This document shows, piece after piece, positions 1-11,763 of a DNA stretch of 64,000 nt. The position numbers and the translations under genes were made by a program. Location: positions 186,001 to 250,000 of the forward strand of contig OZ020193.1 in NCBI GenBank assembly GCA_963971165.1, in the 5' to 3' direction. Under the pieces are notes generated by a model. It was not told the origin of the DNA. It ran no database searches and was given only the letters and a program-made list of their open reading frames with translations. The first letter of the stretch is position 1, and each line of letters opens with the position of its first letter. The stretch comes from Philopedon plagiatum (Eukaryota > Arthropoda > Insecta > Coleoptera > Curculionidae).

Positions 1-1987
1 AAAAAATTATTCTGCACTCCCGTTTTCACTTAAATATGAGTAAACATTACATTAACAATTTGAAAATTAAAATTTCCACGACGCTACCTACCAGCTCTAG
101 AACAAAAACAAAATGCCGCTGTAATACTGCGTTTTTGTCTTAAGAGCCTACATCAGTGGACCGCGTGCTCCGATTCGGGATTTCGCCACTGAAGAGCGTA
201 AATCAATGTTAATGAGCAATCTGGCAACATGGCCATTCGGAGACGCGACGCGACCTCGCCGTCGTGAGTTGTATTAGGACAGGACTTGATTTCTTGAAGA
301 ATAATTGATTATTTTTGAGCAAGTTTATATTATGTATTTAGGATTTCAAATTATTTCACTTTTCACTGTAAATAATCGCAAACTATTAAATGTTGGACAT
401 AGGACATTCTTTGATAATAATTATTGATCTTGATTTCTTTTTATTCATTATATGTCTTATTTGTTTATTTAATCTTTTTGTCTATCATATGGGAATCGTT
501 AAAAATTAAAGACAAATTTTCAAGAATTCGTTATTTATTTGGAAAAAATAAAAGTTGTAAAAAAATAGATATAGACAGAAATACATAAACAGATAGGTAG
601 GTAGACTGGCAGCCATTTTTCTTTCTTTTTTGTACGTATCTATAAGAAAAAGTGCATTAATAAATGTGTAATATTATAAAATAATACTACCTAATGACAT
701 AACAGCAAACAAATTTATGGCATAATATAAGATACTTTTCCTTCACATATATTATCTCCAATGGGTAGGGTTTTTGGCAAAAGCGGATCAACCAGTTCAG
801 GAAACATAAAATTGTCATAAAAAATCTTAATTTCGGCAACATTTTATTTTGCCAAAAGGATTCATCACGATTTATCTAAAAAAAGAATATTCTAGAAAAA
901 GAATATTCTCCAGTTTTTAACAGAAGCTCTAATAATTAATTTAGAAAAAGAATATGAAGCTTTTGTTTTTGTATTTACAATAATTTTTAAAAATAATTCT
1001 TGTACGTGGATCTCAAAATTCTAGATAGGAAACATAAATAAGTTTTTAAAATGCCATTATGCCACGATTTATTAAAATTAAAAAGCAAAAGCTGAAATGA
1101 GATGAAATTAATTTTTAAAATTGCACAGATATCATGCAAAAGCGTTAAAAAATAGATAAAAACTGCATTTATTTGTACTTATTTATTTCTTTCCGATTAA
1201 AAAATTTCTATTACCGATACTAAAATGCAGTCCCCCTTTTAGAGTATTTTGCACTTTTTATTCTTAGCGCTAAAAATGTTATTTTTTGGCTTATTAACGA
1301 GTTTTCAAGACCTTCCGGTAGTTCACACTAAAAAAAAAACACTATTTTTACCTGTTCGCCTGCATAGCAATGTTGTTAGCACTGCTAGAACTATTCTGTT
1401 TAGACTTCTGAGTATTTGATCCTATTTTTTTCCTGAAAATTGTTGCTTTTATTTTACTTATAAAAACATGTTGGCAATGATGTTAGTTATAATTTTCATA
1501 TTTCATAACTACAGTTAACTTCGGATATAACGAATCATCGAGGAATTTAAGGGGATCCTTAAATAATTCGTTATAGCCGGGAGGTCGTAATATCGGTGAT
1601 ACAGTATTTATTAGCATCAACAGTATACTTATCATGTGAAACCATATTACTATGTTAAAAATTTCAAATTTGAATGGAAAAATTTCGATTTTAATGTGAA
1701 ATACCCATCACTACTAGCTAAAATACCAAATAATCAAATTATATCTCCTACAGTGTGAAACTATACCTAGGTATCGCTATTGCAGAATTGTTTGCAACTT
1801 GTCAAAATAAAGAAATTTATTAGGTGTAATAAATATTTGGAGAATTATTATTTGTACTTTCCTGTAGAAATAAAAATTTCTTATATAATAGTAAATTTGT
1901 AGGTTACTTATAACGCTATTGTGTAACAAAAATACCCTGATTTAAAGGTTTTGGTGTTTAGAAATAATTTTGAATTCAACCTAACCT
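1..1987. other. AT-rich intergenic sequence, no gene seen
   Basis: No exon with coding character could be supported on either strand. A locally GC-richer stretch near 170-280 might be a promoter or first exon of a gene lying to the left, but nothing in it identifies one. Around 1512-1605 there are two facing copies of a motif of the type ATAACGAAT / ATTCGTTATA, which resembles the ends of degraded pogo/Tigger-like elements. This is a weak resemblance only. Confidence 0.5.
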
Positions 1988-4157
1988 AGGTGAGTCGATT
2001 TTAGTAATTTGTACTCATCTGCTTTCTCATTGAAACATATATTAAAATAAAGATAATTTTATTGCGAACACCCTTGCGAAAAATCGGTCATGAATCACGG
2101 TTGCCAGGCTTTGAAATTTAAAAATTGGAGCAAGCGATGCGAGACAGGGAAGCATTGCGCGTACTATTCGGTGCGATAGAGGAGGACACAGCATAGCAGC
2201 TGTGTGTGACGCGACTTTCGGATGAAGGAGAGTGCGCATGCATGTATTTCTATTGTTTTATAATAAACTTTTTTTACATGACACTAATGTGTTCATCATT
2301 TGACATACATTTTACATACCCTAATTTTGTTCATATTAAAAATACAAATTTCATTTTTGGGTTGAAGCTTTAGTTGACAAAATCACATTTTTTGCCATAA
2401 AAAAACAATTGAATATTGATTGTGGTTTCTCCGGAAGTGAGTTTAAGTTTTTTATTTTAAATGGCAACCTACCAATTTTTTTATACCATTAAATACCTTT
2501 TTAAATTCCATTTTCGGTAATATATCATAAGTGGTAGTTTGCTCTCAAAATGGCGACACTGGAGTCATTTTTCCGTTTGAGTAGATCGCCATTTTGAAGT
2601 TCCTGGTTGTTATTTTCATAAAATAACTCTGTGGTTTAGTGAAGAAGATTGTTTAACTTTTATTTTTTAAAATTATTTTGTAAAACTCTTTTAAAATAAT
2701 TTGTGTATGCAAATTTATGTTTTCTTAATATGGACCATTTTTAAAGCAAATTTGCACCAATACATTAAATAGAAAGTACCAAAAGTAAAATAGCCGTCGC
2801 GTAGTACATGTTACTTATTATATTACCTAAAATTATCAAAAACACATTTTAACGGTTTTTTTCTAAAAAAAAAGTCTAATAAACAAGACAAAGTACGTTA
2901 AGAAGAACATTTATTTAAGATAAAATCGGCTATGCATTTACCTAAGTTGGCGTTAAAAAACAGCCCACTTAGGTAAATTCATAAATCTGATTTTATGTGT
3001 AATAAATAATGTTATTCTTAACGTACTTTGTCTTATTTGACATTTTTTGGAAGAAAACCGGTAAAATGTGTCTTTTTGATAATAATTATCAAAAAACACA
3101 TTTTACCGGTTTTCTTCCAAAAAATATCAAATAAGACAAAGTACGTTAAGATTAACATTATAATTTATTACACATAAAATCAGATTTATGCATTTACCTA
3201 AGTGGGATGTTTTTTAACGCCAACTTAGGTAAATGCATAGCCGATTTTATGTTAAATAAATGTTCTTTTTAACGTAATTTGTCTTGTTTATTTGACTTTC
3301 TTTTTAGAAAAAACCGTTAAAATGTGTTTTTGATAATTTTAGGTAATTAGTAACATGTACTACGCGACGGCAATTTTACTTTTGGTCCTTTCTATTTAAT
3401 ATTTTGGTGAAAATTTGCTTTAAAAATGGGCAATATTAGTAAAACATAAATTTGCAGATACCAATTATTTAAAAAGAGTTTTACGAAATGATGTTAAAAA
3501 ATAAAAGTTAAACAGTCTTCCTCACGAAACTACAGAGTTATTTAATGAAACAACCAGGGACTTCAAAATGGCGACCTACTCAAACTGAGAAAAATGCCTC
3601 CAGTGTCGCCATTTTGAGAGAAAACTACCACTTATGATACCTATGTCACCGAAAAGGGAATTTAAAGAGCTATCTAATGGTATAAAAAAATTGGTAGGTT
3701 GCCATTGAAAATAAAAACTTAAACTCACCTCCGGAGAAACCACAATCAATATTGAATTGTTTTTTTTATGGCAAAAAATGTGTTTTTGTCAACTAAAACT
3801 TCAACCCAAAAATGAAATTTGGATTTTTAATATGAACGAAATTAGGGTATGTAAAATGTATGTAAAATGATGAACACATTAGTGTCATGTAAAAAAAGTT
3901 TCTCTTTCATCCGAACGTCGCGTCACGCGCAGCTGCTATGCTGTGTCCTCCTCTATCGCACCGAATAGTACGCGCAATGCTTCTCTGTCGCGCATCGCTT
4001 GCTCCAATTTTTAAATTTCAAAGCCTGGCAACCGTGATTCATGACCGATTTTTCGCAGGCAACCTTATACCACCGTGTTCGCAATAAAATTATCCTTATT
4101 TTAATATAGTTTCAAAGAGAAAGCAGATGAGTACAAATTACTAAAATCGACTCACCT
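1988..4157. repeat. 2.17-kb nested inverted repeat (giant foldback)
   Basis: The sequence from 1988 (AGGTGAGTCG...) reads again as its reverse complement ending at 4157 (...CGACTCACCT). The two arms are each about 1.07 kb and meet near 3080-3085, where the spacer is only a short AT palindrome. Arm similarity is high throughout, with scattered substitutions and small indels. Each arm contains smaller hairpins: one pair at about 2881-3050 and its mirror at about 3115-3290 (sharing AAGTACGTTAAG and CTTAACGTACTTTG), and another around CAAAATGGCGAC at about 2545-2600 and 3562-3625. No transposase reading frame and no clear target-site duplication were seen. It is probably an inverted duplication of a non-autonomous DNA element. 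Confidence 0.9.
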
Positions 4158-6252
4158 GTTTATAAGTACCTGGCAACCCGGTATAGGGACCGAAAAAAAG
4201 TAGGCAATCTAACTTTTGCATGTTCCTTATGCTTTATACTTTCGATTAGTGTATTAAGTTCGTTTGGTAAGCAAGTGAGTGAAATATTAAACAAAATATG
4301 AGTTACAGTATTTTTAATTAAGGATAGCCATGACCATATTTCATTAGGCAACCCATTCGCGATATATTTGTTAACATATTATGTTTGATGAAAAATACTT
4401 TTTATCCGGTAAGCAGATCGGTGAAGGACGAGCTTACTTCGGATCTTAGACTATTACGTGTTTTTATCGGTTAATTTCATATAAATCATATATACCTACC
4501 ATAACCAGTAGAACTACTTACACACTACTTACCGTTTTTTCATAGAAAGTCGTCTATTTTTGCGACTTGTGGATGAACATAATCGTTTTCTGACACATAA
4601 ATTTTCGTTCTTTCTAGTCCGCCCCATGATAGCTATTTAAATACACCGAAAATCCAAATCACAATCACACGCTAATCTTAATAATAAGACTGCTCCCGGT
4701 GTCGTCCGATGCTTGCTGTGTTGCCAAAATGTGTTAACTGCCGAAAAGGCTACGCGATTTTCTCCAAAATTCATTAATTACGGAATTCCAAAGTTTTACA
4801 GAAATCTAAAGCTTTAATCAAAAATTCGATCTCCGCATAAATTATAGAGAAAATCGTGAACAATGAGGGAAAGTCTTTTAAAAAAATAAATATTACAAAA
4901 TAACAAAAATTTTAAAAATAATTTTTTGATTTTTCTTTTTAAATGACTTTCCCTCATTTTGCTATAAAATTATAATATATTTCCAAAATTTCGGATCATT
5001 TCGTTGGTTAGTTTTGGTGCAATTCTTTGAAACAAATTAGGATGTTTCAGCTGGTGATGAATGCTCTTAATTGGTCTTCGTTGGTTTTTGTCTTTTGTTT
5101 TTGCATAGCCACCTGAGCAAACCTGTTGCTTGTATTGATTGTGTAACTATGGTTACGGCGTATATGACGACATGACAACAGCGTCGAGCACATGAGATTG
5201 CGACGTTGCAAGTAGTTTATTTATTCGTGAACTCGCGTATCAGCGTCGTAGCGGTTCGACCTATTGCACCGACCACGTGATGTGCTAACCATGGGGATGG
5301 TTGGTTATTTTCGGCCTATTAATGGATTAAACTTCATTTGTTAACCAATTGGTTAACAAATGAAGTTTATCTATCGTTTAAGCACCGAGTTTAAGTATCA
5401 ACCGTAACCGTGACCACAGGTCATCGGAAAACACTGTCAGATTTAAGCGCTTACTTGAAACAAGGAAACTTTTTTATTTTCTTTGCATGAAGCGTTCGAT
5501 ACCTCAGATCAGCCCCGGGAGTACTAGTATAAAACTCGATTTGATTCAAGAGTTCTATCACCCTCTTTTGTTAACCCAATGTATTAAATAAGGAGACATT
5601 GTCAACTCGACATTCGAATCGAGTCTCGTATTCTGGCTCAACTTTGGTTATTGTAGTCCTGCGAAAATCATCTTGACATTGACATTGACAAGACATCATG
5701 GCGTCAACCAAAAAATGCAAAAAGGGGGTGAAAACGTCAAGTAGTGACTCATTTGCTGATTTTTCCAAGAAATTTTATGAAAATTGTAAATAAAGCGATT
5801 GTCGACTACTCTAACTGAAATTTTCACTTTCCAAGAGTCCATTTTGTACTGTTATCAAGACGTAGAAATCTACGATAGCAAGAATCTCTATTATGGGCAA
5901 ATATCTTCAATGAGTGGAGAATCTTTAGTAACGAAAAGTGTTATTTCAACGAGAAATGGTCTGTTATATTAATATTTATAATTAAATTTAGGTAAGTAGA
6001 TGTTACTAGGAGATGTTGACTTTATTTTGAACTAACATCTCTCTATAATTTGTGTTTGAATTCAGAATTGAGACAGATAAAAACCCTTAACCAGTTAAGG
6101 ACCCCCTTTTTAGCCTTTTGCGTCATATCATGGTTGCCCTTCAGTATTGAAGTTTAGACTCTCATATTTTATAGTTTAAAAACCTATTTTATTTAGATAA
6201 TATACCAAAAAACAGTTTAATACAACGTGATTTCTATGTTTCTCCTTTTGTA
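4158..6252. other. Intergenic / SOCS upstream region
   Basis: This stretch separates the giant palindrome from the first coding exon of the SOCS gene. It holds an unassigned open frame on the minus strand at 4160-4381 (about 70 codons, unrecognised), and a CACGTG E-box-like site near 5274. It also holds the 42-bp palindrome listed separately and a TTCCAAGAA sequence at 5763-5771 that fits the STAT consensus TTCNNNGAA, which can also occur by chance. A pyrimidine-rich tract ending in TAG at 6251-6253 looks like the acceptor of an exon that carries the SOCS start codon, so a 5' untranslated exon probably lies upstream, but I cannot place it. Confidence 0.4.
5328..5369. repeat. Perfect 42-bp palindrome
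   Basis: Both 21-base halves match exactly around the centre CCAATTGG (between 5348 and 5349), and the match stops on both sides after 21 bases. A similar but imperfect half (ATGGATTATATTCCATTTG, then TCAACCAATTG) occurs at about 16451-16485, so this may be the core of a dispersed element. Confidence 0.85.
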
Positions 6253-6264
6253 GAGTTATTTAAT

Positions 6265-6273
6265 ATGGATTAA
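6265..6273 (+). promoter_or_regulatory. Minimal upstream ORF before the SOCS start
   Basis: ATG GAT TAA lies 18 bases upstream of the chosen SOCS start ATG and inside the inferred first coding exon (acceptor TAG at 6251-6253). If transcribed as inferred, it is a two-codon uORF that could lower initiation at the main start. The effect is inference; only the sequence is seen. Confidence 0.4.
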
Positions 6274-6290
6274 GTGTGTTCCTGTGGAAG

Positions 6291-9200
6291 ATGGAATCAC
6301 CGCCATCAAGTTCCAGTTGGTCCCAGCCATTTATCTTGAGTGACGACAGTGGTTTATTACTTACCACAGGCTCATTATCAAGTGGAAGTACAAGTTTTGA
6401 AAGCAAAAGTGGCAGGAAACATTTTCAGTTTGAGGTAATTATATAAATTTTTTTAGGTATAACTAATAACTAAATAGTCCAAGAATATTTAAAAAGGGCA
6501 AGTACGATTTCAACAGAAATTGCGGAAATTTCGACTTTGACGTTTAATATCTCTGAAACGAAACATCCTGTATAATAGAATTTTTTACTGAAGCTAAGTA
6601 GTTGCACTATTCCTCCATCAACCCAAAAAATTTTATTGCTCCCCGTCTGACTGTTTCCCAGAAAAACAAACCTCTTCGACCTTAGATTAAGCTTTATGTT
6701 AACGTATAGTTTGACACTTATTTTTGCTGATCTGCTAATGTCATTATTCACCAAGGACAAATGGCTGTTTTTTAAACTGTAATGAATTATACTGAAAAGT
6801 AAACATTTTTGTAGCTAAATTATTGTAGTAATTTTCTTCAAAATATTTTTTTTTTTTTGGTTTGTAATGACTTCCTTAAATGGTTTATGCAATAAAAAAA
6901 TATGTGCATCTTCCTTATTGAACAAAAGCATCAAGTAAGATAAATTTGATTGGAATTCATTATGTGACTTAATTCAATTTCTCGGTTTTAACTTTGCCAC
7001 AATCTGTATGTAGCTAACTATTGAGCATATCCCTTATCTTGGTATATCTTACAACCGTTGATATATTCATAGCTTTGTATAAATTGTATAAAACATCTTT
7101 CGTATTTTGATTTAAAGGTGCCACTGCACTGGGGTCCTACGATAAAGTAGAATTATTTATATTCATAATAAGTATTTCCTGACTCAAGGAACATCTGTTT
7201 TCAGTCTGTTGTTAACTTTTCCTTCTCAATAGGATAGTGACTGTGAAGAGAAGTCCCTGTCGCAAGATGACTCTCTTGATGGCATGTCCGACATCATGTG
7301 TGGGGAACACTTTAACACATTAAAAAAGGGACCCCATTGGACGGACATCAAACAGTCTGCATCACCGATCGAGCCCCCATTAGAGTTTCAAGACAGGCCT
7401 AATGATATGGAGGCCTCGCCAGTGATTGAGTTCTTTTGCACGAAACTTACCAGCCAGATTTTGCACAGGGCGTTGTTAGATTTTAGAGATGAAGGAGTTT
7501 TTAAGATGAGGTAAGAATTTTATATTTTTCATTCCGTACAACCTATTGGTATTTATTTTCAACTTCAGGTGCGATTCACCGCGAAACATTAAAGAGCTTT
7601 CTCCCGTGTCGCCGCCACCGTTGCCCTCACGTACTTCTCAGTACCACTGTCCACCAGTACGACCTCTACCGGAATTGCCAAGAAATTTTACACGTATTGA
7701 AGCTACCTTAAGTAGATCATCCTCTTATCTGTGTTATGCCTCACCCTATAGGAGCCTAGCCAGGTCCCATTTCAAACAAAACACTTCCTTTCCCAGTCCT
7801 ACGTCGAATTTCGCCAGTTCGGCCGCAAATTTTGCAAGCTCCGCCTCTCCTTACGTCAGCCACACCCCTCGGCCATCGTCCCGCTCGTCGCTGGGCGGGT
7901 CTTCGCGGCTGAGCTCTTCCCACAACTCGCTCTCTATCCCGCACGCGCGAAGAGTCGACGATTCGTCATTTATCACTCAGGCAGTGTCGCACGACACCTT
8001 GTCGTCGAATCAAATCAGCGATATTTACACGGTTCCCTTCGACAGCGACGTTTACGCGGTTCCGGTGGACGAAGTGAAAAAACCAACTGTCAAACTGAAA
8101 AGAGGCGGGGCTTACAGCAACTTGAGGATGGCTAGTAATCTGTTCTCCATGGAAACGAAGAAAAGACATAGAAACTCTACTACACTAGTGGAGAAAGGGA
8201 GCAGGAGTCAACAGAAAAGTGGGAGGAAGAGTGTGACAAAAAGTGAACAGGTATTTTTAGAATTGTTTTATATCATTTATGTTAAGTTTAATTTAATCAA
8301 AGTGGTTTTACCTCATGACCGTACTGACTAGGTGACAAATGACTTATATGCTGTATTTTTTAGATTAATAAACAATATTATGTTTATTTATTGAATTGGT
8401 TATTGTAGCATCAGTGGATATTTCAGTCGAAAACGAAAAGACACAGTGTAGCTGGAACCTCGGCTGGTACTGAACCCATCCACATGACTCTGCAGGAAGT
8501 AAGGAATTATTTACAGACTTTGCATTCGAGCAGTTCCGATTCGAGCGAAACGAGGGAAAATAACTACAGAAAAAAGAATAGCACATGCAGGAGTGAAGAA
8601 TTTTTTGCAGTGCCCAATAACAACAACAATAATAACAATAAATATCCCAGAAGTATCTTGTGTATTGGAAATAATCAAGTAAGTGTCGGCTTAGGATGGT
8701 CTGCAAGAAAAGAATTAATTTATAAAAGACCCCCCGCGACTTCGTCCGTGTGGTATAGGTGATAATAGTGTAGTTTTGATCAGTCATGATTATGAATATA
8801 TGAAACATGAGTTAGGTTAGGTTAATTATTGTAAATCTTTATACCAAAAATGACACTTATTTAGTTTACTTTTTTGATGAAATTGCGTTGAATTTTGAAA
8901 AACTCTTCCTTAGTGCACGCCTATGTTATATAAGGAACTTCTGTGCAAAATTTCAAGTTTCTAGACTCGGCGGTGTACTGTGCGTTGATCTGTCAGTCAG
9001 TCAGTCAGTTTCTTCTTTTATATATAGAGATATACTGAATAAAGCACCAACGTGCTGTAAAAATCATATTTCTGGGGCTGGCAATGTATTTTCTTTATAT
9101 ATTTTTTTCAGGTTTCGACAAGGTCAAAAAAATCGACATTTTTGATAAACCTCAAGAATAAAAAAGTCAAGGATAGTTGTGATAATGCCAAAACTTTGAC

Positions 9201-10916
9201 CATATCTCCGGCGAAAAAGGAGGAAAAGAAGAAGAAAATATTTAATTTTAAGCAGGCTTTATGCAACATTTTCAGGTTTAGGAGGTTTTTATCTGTAGAA
9301 GAAAAATCGGCGGTAAGTCTTCTTCTTCTTTTCAGAAAAAGAAACTTGGCGATAGCCAATGGCGGTATTTGCTTTACAGGACAAGCTTGAGAGCGACAAG
9401 CTCCACGTCGAGATCGGTCACAACGTGGAGGATCTTCGTACGTCCTTAAGCGGTAGAGCTTTACCGCCCCTTCCGCAAAAAGAGGAAGAGCTCCTCGGTT
9501 CGGATGTAGAACAAGCCTTGGATTTTGCTACCAGCATACAGAGAGTAAAAGACGTAAGTACTAACTAAAAACATGGGCGAATGAAACGTGCAACGAACCT
9601 TTTTATTGTAGTACGGATGGTACTGGGGGCCGATTTCGAGTGAGGCGGCCGAAAAAATACTATCCAACGAACCGGACGGTTCTTTCATTGTGAGGGACAG
9701 CAGCGACGATCATTATATATTCTCTCTTACGTTCAAATTGAATAATAGCATAAGACATGTAAGAATCGAGCACGACCAGGGTGAGTGCCACCTATATTTG
9801 GGCTTTGTTAAAATATAAAAATCCTCCATTTTTGTAGGTAATTTTAGTTTCGGAAGCTGTACCAAGTTCAAGTCGCAGACGATAGTCGAGTTTATAGAAA
9901 ACGCGGTGGAGCATTCGAGAAGCGGCAGATACTTGTTCTTTCTTCACAGAAGGCCCGTCATAGGCCCCGTCAGAGTGCAATTGCTGCATCCCGTCTCCAG
10001 GTTTAAGCAGGTGCAAAGTTTGCAGCATATGTGCAGGTTGGTTAATCGGCGGTTTTGCGTCCTTATTTCCAGTCCTGATACAATAAAAGGAAGATATGAC
10101 CCAAGCAAACCGTGTCAAATTCATCCGAGTTCGCGCGTGACGTCACGCTGTGAGTTATTTTTGAACTTTTATTTATTTATAATACAAAAAGTATATGATT
10201 TACAATAATCATGTAAATAAAGGGATAAATTAATAGATATTGGTAAATTGCCTGCCACGTGCGTTATATGTATTTATTTACTTGAAATGAATATGTAAAT
10301 AATTTTATAAAATAAAACCATGGATTGTCCACATCACAACCATACTCGACACACCTCATTTTCACTTTTAAACTCTTAAAAGTGATATAGAAACACCAAA
10401 AAATATCTTTAAAACACAACGCGATCTTAACAAAGACGTGTCTCGTTTACAAAATGTGGCGGAATTACTCACAGCGTGACGTACATGGCCAAGCCTACCT
10501 GCGCGGTGTCAAATCTTCTTTTATTTGTATTACAATTTCCAGTATTTTATTCGCTCTCTCTCTCTCTCTCTCGTTGCAGATTCGTCATCCACAAGAACGT
10601 ACGACGAGACCTGATCCCGGAGCTGCCCCTTCCGCGCCGTATGATTGACTACCTAAATACACCCCACTACTACTCGGAGCACTTGACCGACGTTGGCGAA
10701 GGCGGCGACGGTGGAGGTGAAGACAGCGCAGACGAACATCGGTCTCATTCTTCAGGCGACAATACGTTAAGAACGAGCTGCTTCCTGCCCCCCGTGGCAC
10801 GGGGGGCTCCCCGTGACGACGCGTCCACGAACCACGGCAACGGGACGGCGATTAGGCGGCCCCATACTGTACCTGTCAACGAATACATTGTATTTAACGG
10901 CGCTCGGGGTAACTAA
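6291..10916 (+). CDS. SOCS7: Suppressor of cytokine signalling, SOCS6/7 type (Socs16D-like)
   Basis: Substrate-recruiting subunit of a Cullin5-ElonginBC ubiquitin ligase that binds phosphotyrosine proteins and damps receptor/JAK signalling in the cytoplasm (known of the family). Coding exons: 6291-6434, 7233-7510, 7569-8250, 8409-8678, 9112-9312, 9380-9553, 9612-9780, 9838-10036, 10580-10916. All junctions are GT-AG and phases agree, giving 817 aa. The N-terminal ~580 residues are Ser/Pro-rich, with PPPLPSR and a run of eight Asn (438-445). The SH2 domain (about 585-690) starts GWYWGPIS and has the phosphate-binding Arg at 611 in SFIVRDSS. The SOCS box (about 691-735) has the BC-box SLQHMCRFVI and Cul5-box LPLP (721-724). 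After it comes a low-complexity tail of about 80 residues, longer than in the vertebrate proteins I recall. The start codon was chosen as the first in-frame ATG after a likely acceptor at 6253; a three-codon-long upstream frame (ATG GAT TAA, 6265-6273) precedes it. AATAAA candidates lie near 10990 and 11389. Confidence 0.93.
6530..6920 (+). mobile_element. Partial copy of the AATAAGGAATATGC-TIR family (in SOCS intron 1)
   Basis: Matches the right-hand part of the longer copy at 24043-25279. Shared landmarks are AGAAAAACAAACCT, TTTGACACTTATTTTTGCTG, GGACAAATGGCTG and AAAAGTAAACATTTTT, and it ends at about 6920 with the family terminus (GCATCTTCCTTATT). The left part is missing. Confidence 0.65.
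8905..9035 (+). repeat. Interspersed repeat fragment with (CAGT)n, in SOCS intron 4
   Basis: The segment carries GTGCAAAATTTCAAGTTTCT and ends TTTATATATAGAGAT. The same blocks occur on the opposite strand near 27765-27835, so this is a dispersed repeat. A short CAGT microsatellite lies at about 8992-9009. Class unknown. Confidence 0.5.
10556..10573 (+). repeat. (CT)n tract in the last SOCS splice acceptor
   Basis: About nine CT repeats form the polypyrimidine tract directly upstream of the TTGCAG acceptor of SOCS exon 9 (exon starts 10580). Confidence 0.8.
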
Positions 10917-11755
10917 CGGTGACGGCATCGAAGCAGATTCGTCGAGCTGATGGATTGGATACCCGTTTTAAGTTTTTTTTCACTGTGCCAAAATAAATAT
11001 GTAGTAGGTTTTGGTAGGCACAAGCATATGGTGCCTGCGCATGTTTATATTACCAATACCACCGTTTCGGCAATTAGACACTCGTCAGGACGTATTTATA
11101 TTCTTGCCAGTACAATAGAAAAATAGAATCATTTGCACGTCATTTAAAATTTGCAAAGACTCCGCTAAACCATATATACAAACTTTGAACATGGTTACAG
11201 TGCAGTATCTTGGAAAAACAGCACGTACAACGACGAAAAATCGACGTCTGTCAAATCGGTAAGCAAAGCCGACTTTTCTCTCGCCTCGCGTCGCACCAAC
11301 CCCTTCCTTTTCGGCGGCGCCCGTCGTGGAAACAAAACGGCCACGAGAAGCCGCTCTAATAACTCGAAGAATTTTGCGTACACAGCGAGCGAAATAAACT
11401 ATTTATGACGACATAAAAACAGTGCAATATTTACGTATGTATGTATATAGACGTGGACGAAAAGTCAATAACTGACACTGAAGGTGGCTTTTGCAATATT
11501 GCTTGAACCAGCACACTTTCTATTCAAATCAAAATATTTCAAAGTGATGCGCTCAACGATGAAAGGAACAACAACATGAACATAGAACTAGGCCCGAACA
11601 CCACTTTGTAAAAGCCACACCGGAGTTAAAGTAAAAAAGAGGGTAAAAGAAGATGATTAAGTAGTTAAGTTTATTCTGATTCAGTCTCATTATTGTAGTT
11701 GCTGATTATTTTGTTAAACCAAAGTTTTTATTGTGATCTAACTTATTTTAAAATA
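10917..11755 (+). other. SOCS 3' UTR and downstream sequence
   Basis: After the SOCS stop codon the sequence remains moderately GC-rich to about 11400 and then turns AT-rich. AATAAA motifs near 10990 and 11389 are candidate polyadenylation signals. No further gene was recognised. Confidence 0.45.
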
Positions 11756-11763
11756 ATAGTATA

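Noticed and set aside
2042..2239. Frames inside the arms of the giant palindrome
   Set aside because: Short and part of a repeat arm, with the mirrored arm not preserving the same frame.
5763..5771. STAT site TTCCAAGAA as a proven SOCS regulatory element
   Set aside because: A single 9-bp match to TTCNNNGAA is expected by chance in a region of this size; mentioned only as context.
7756..8169. Minus-strand frames opposite SOCS exon 3
   Set aside because: Shadows of the GC-richer coding exon on the other strand.
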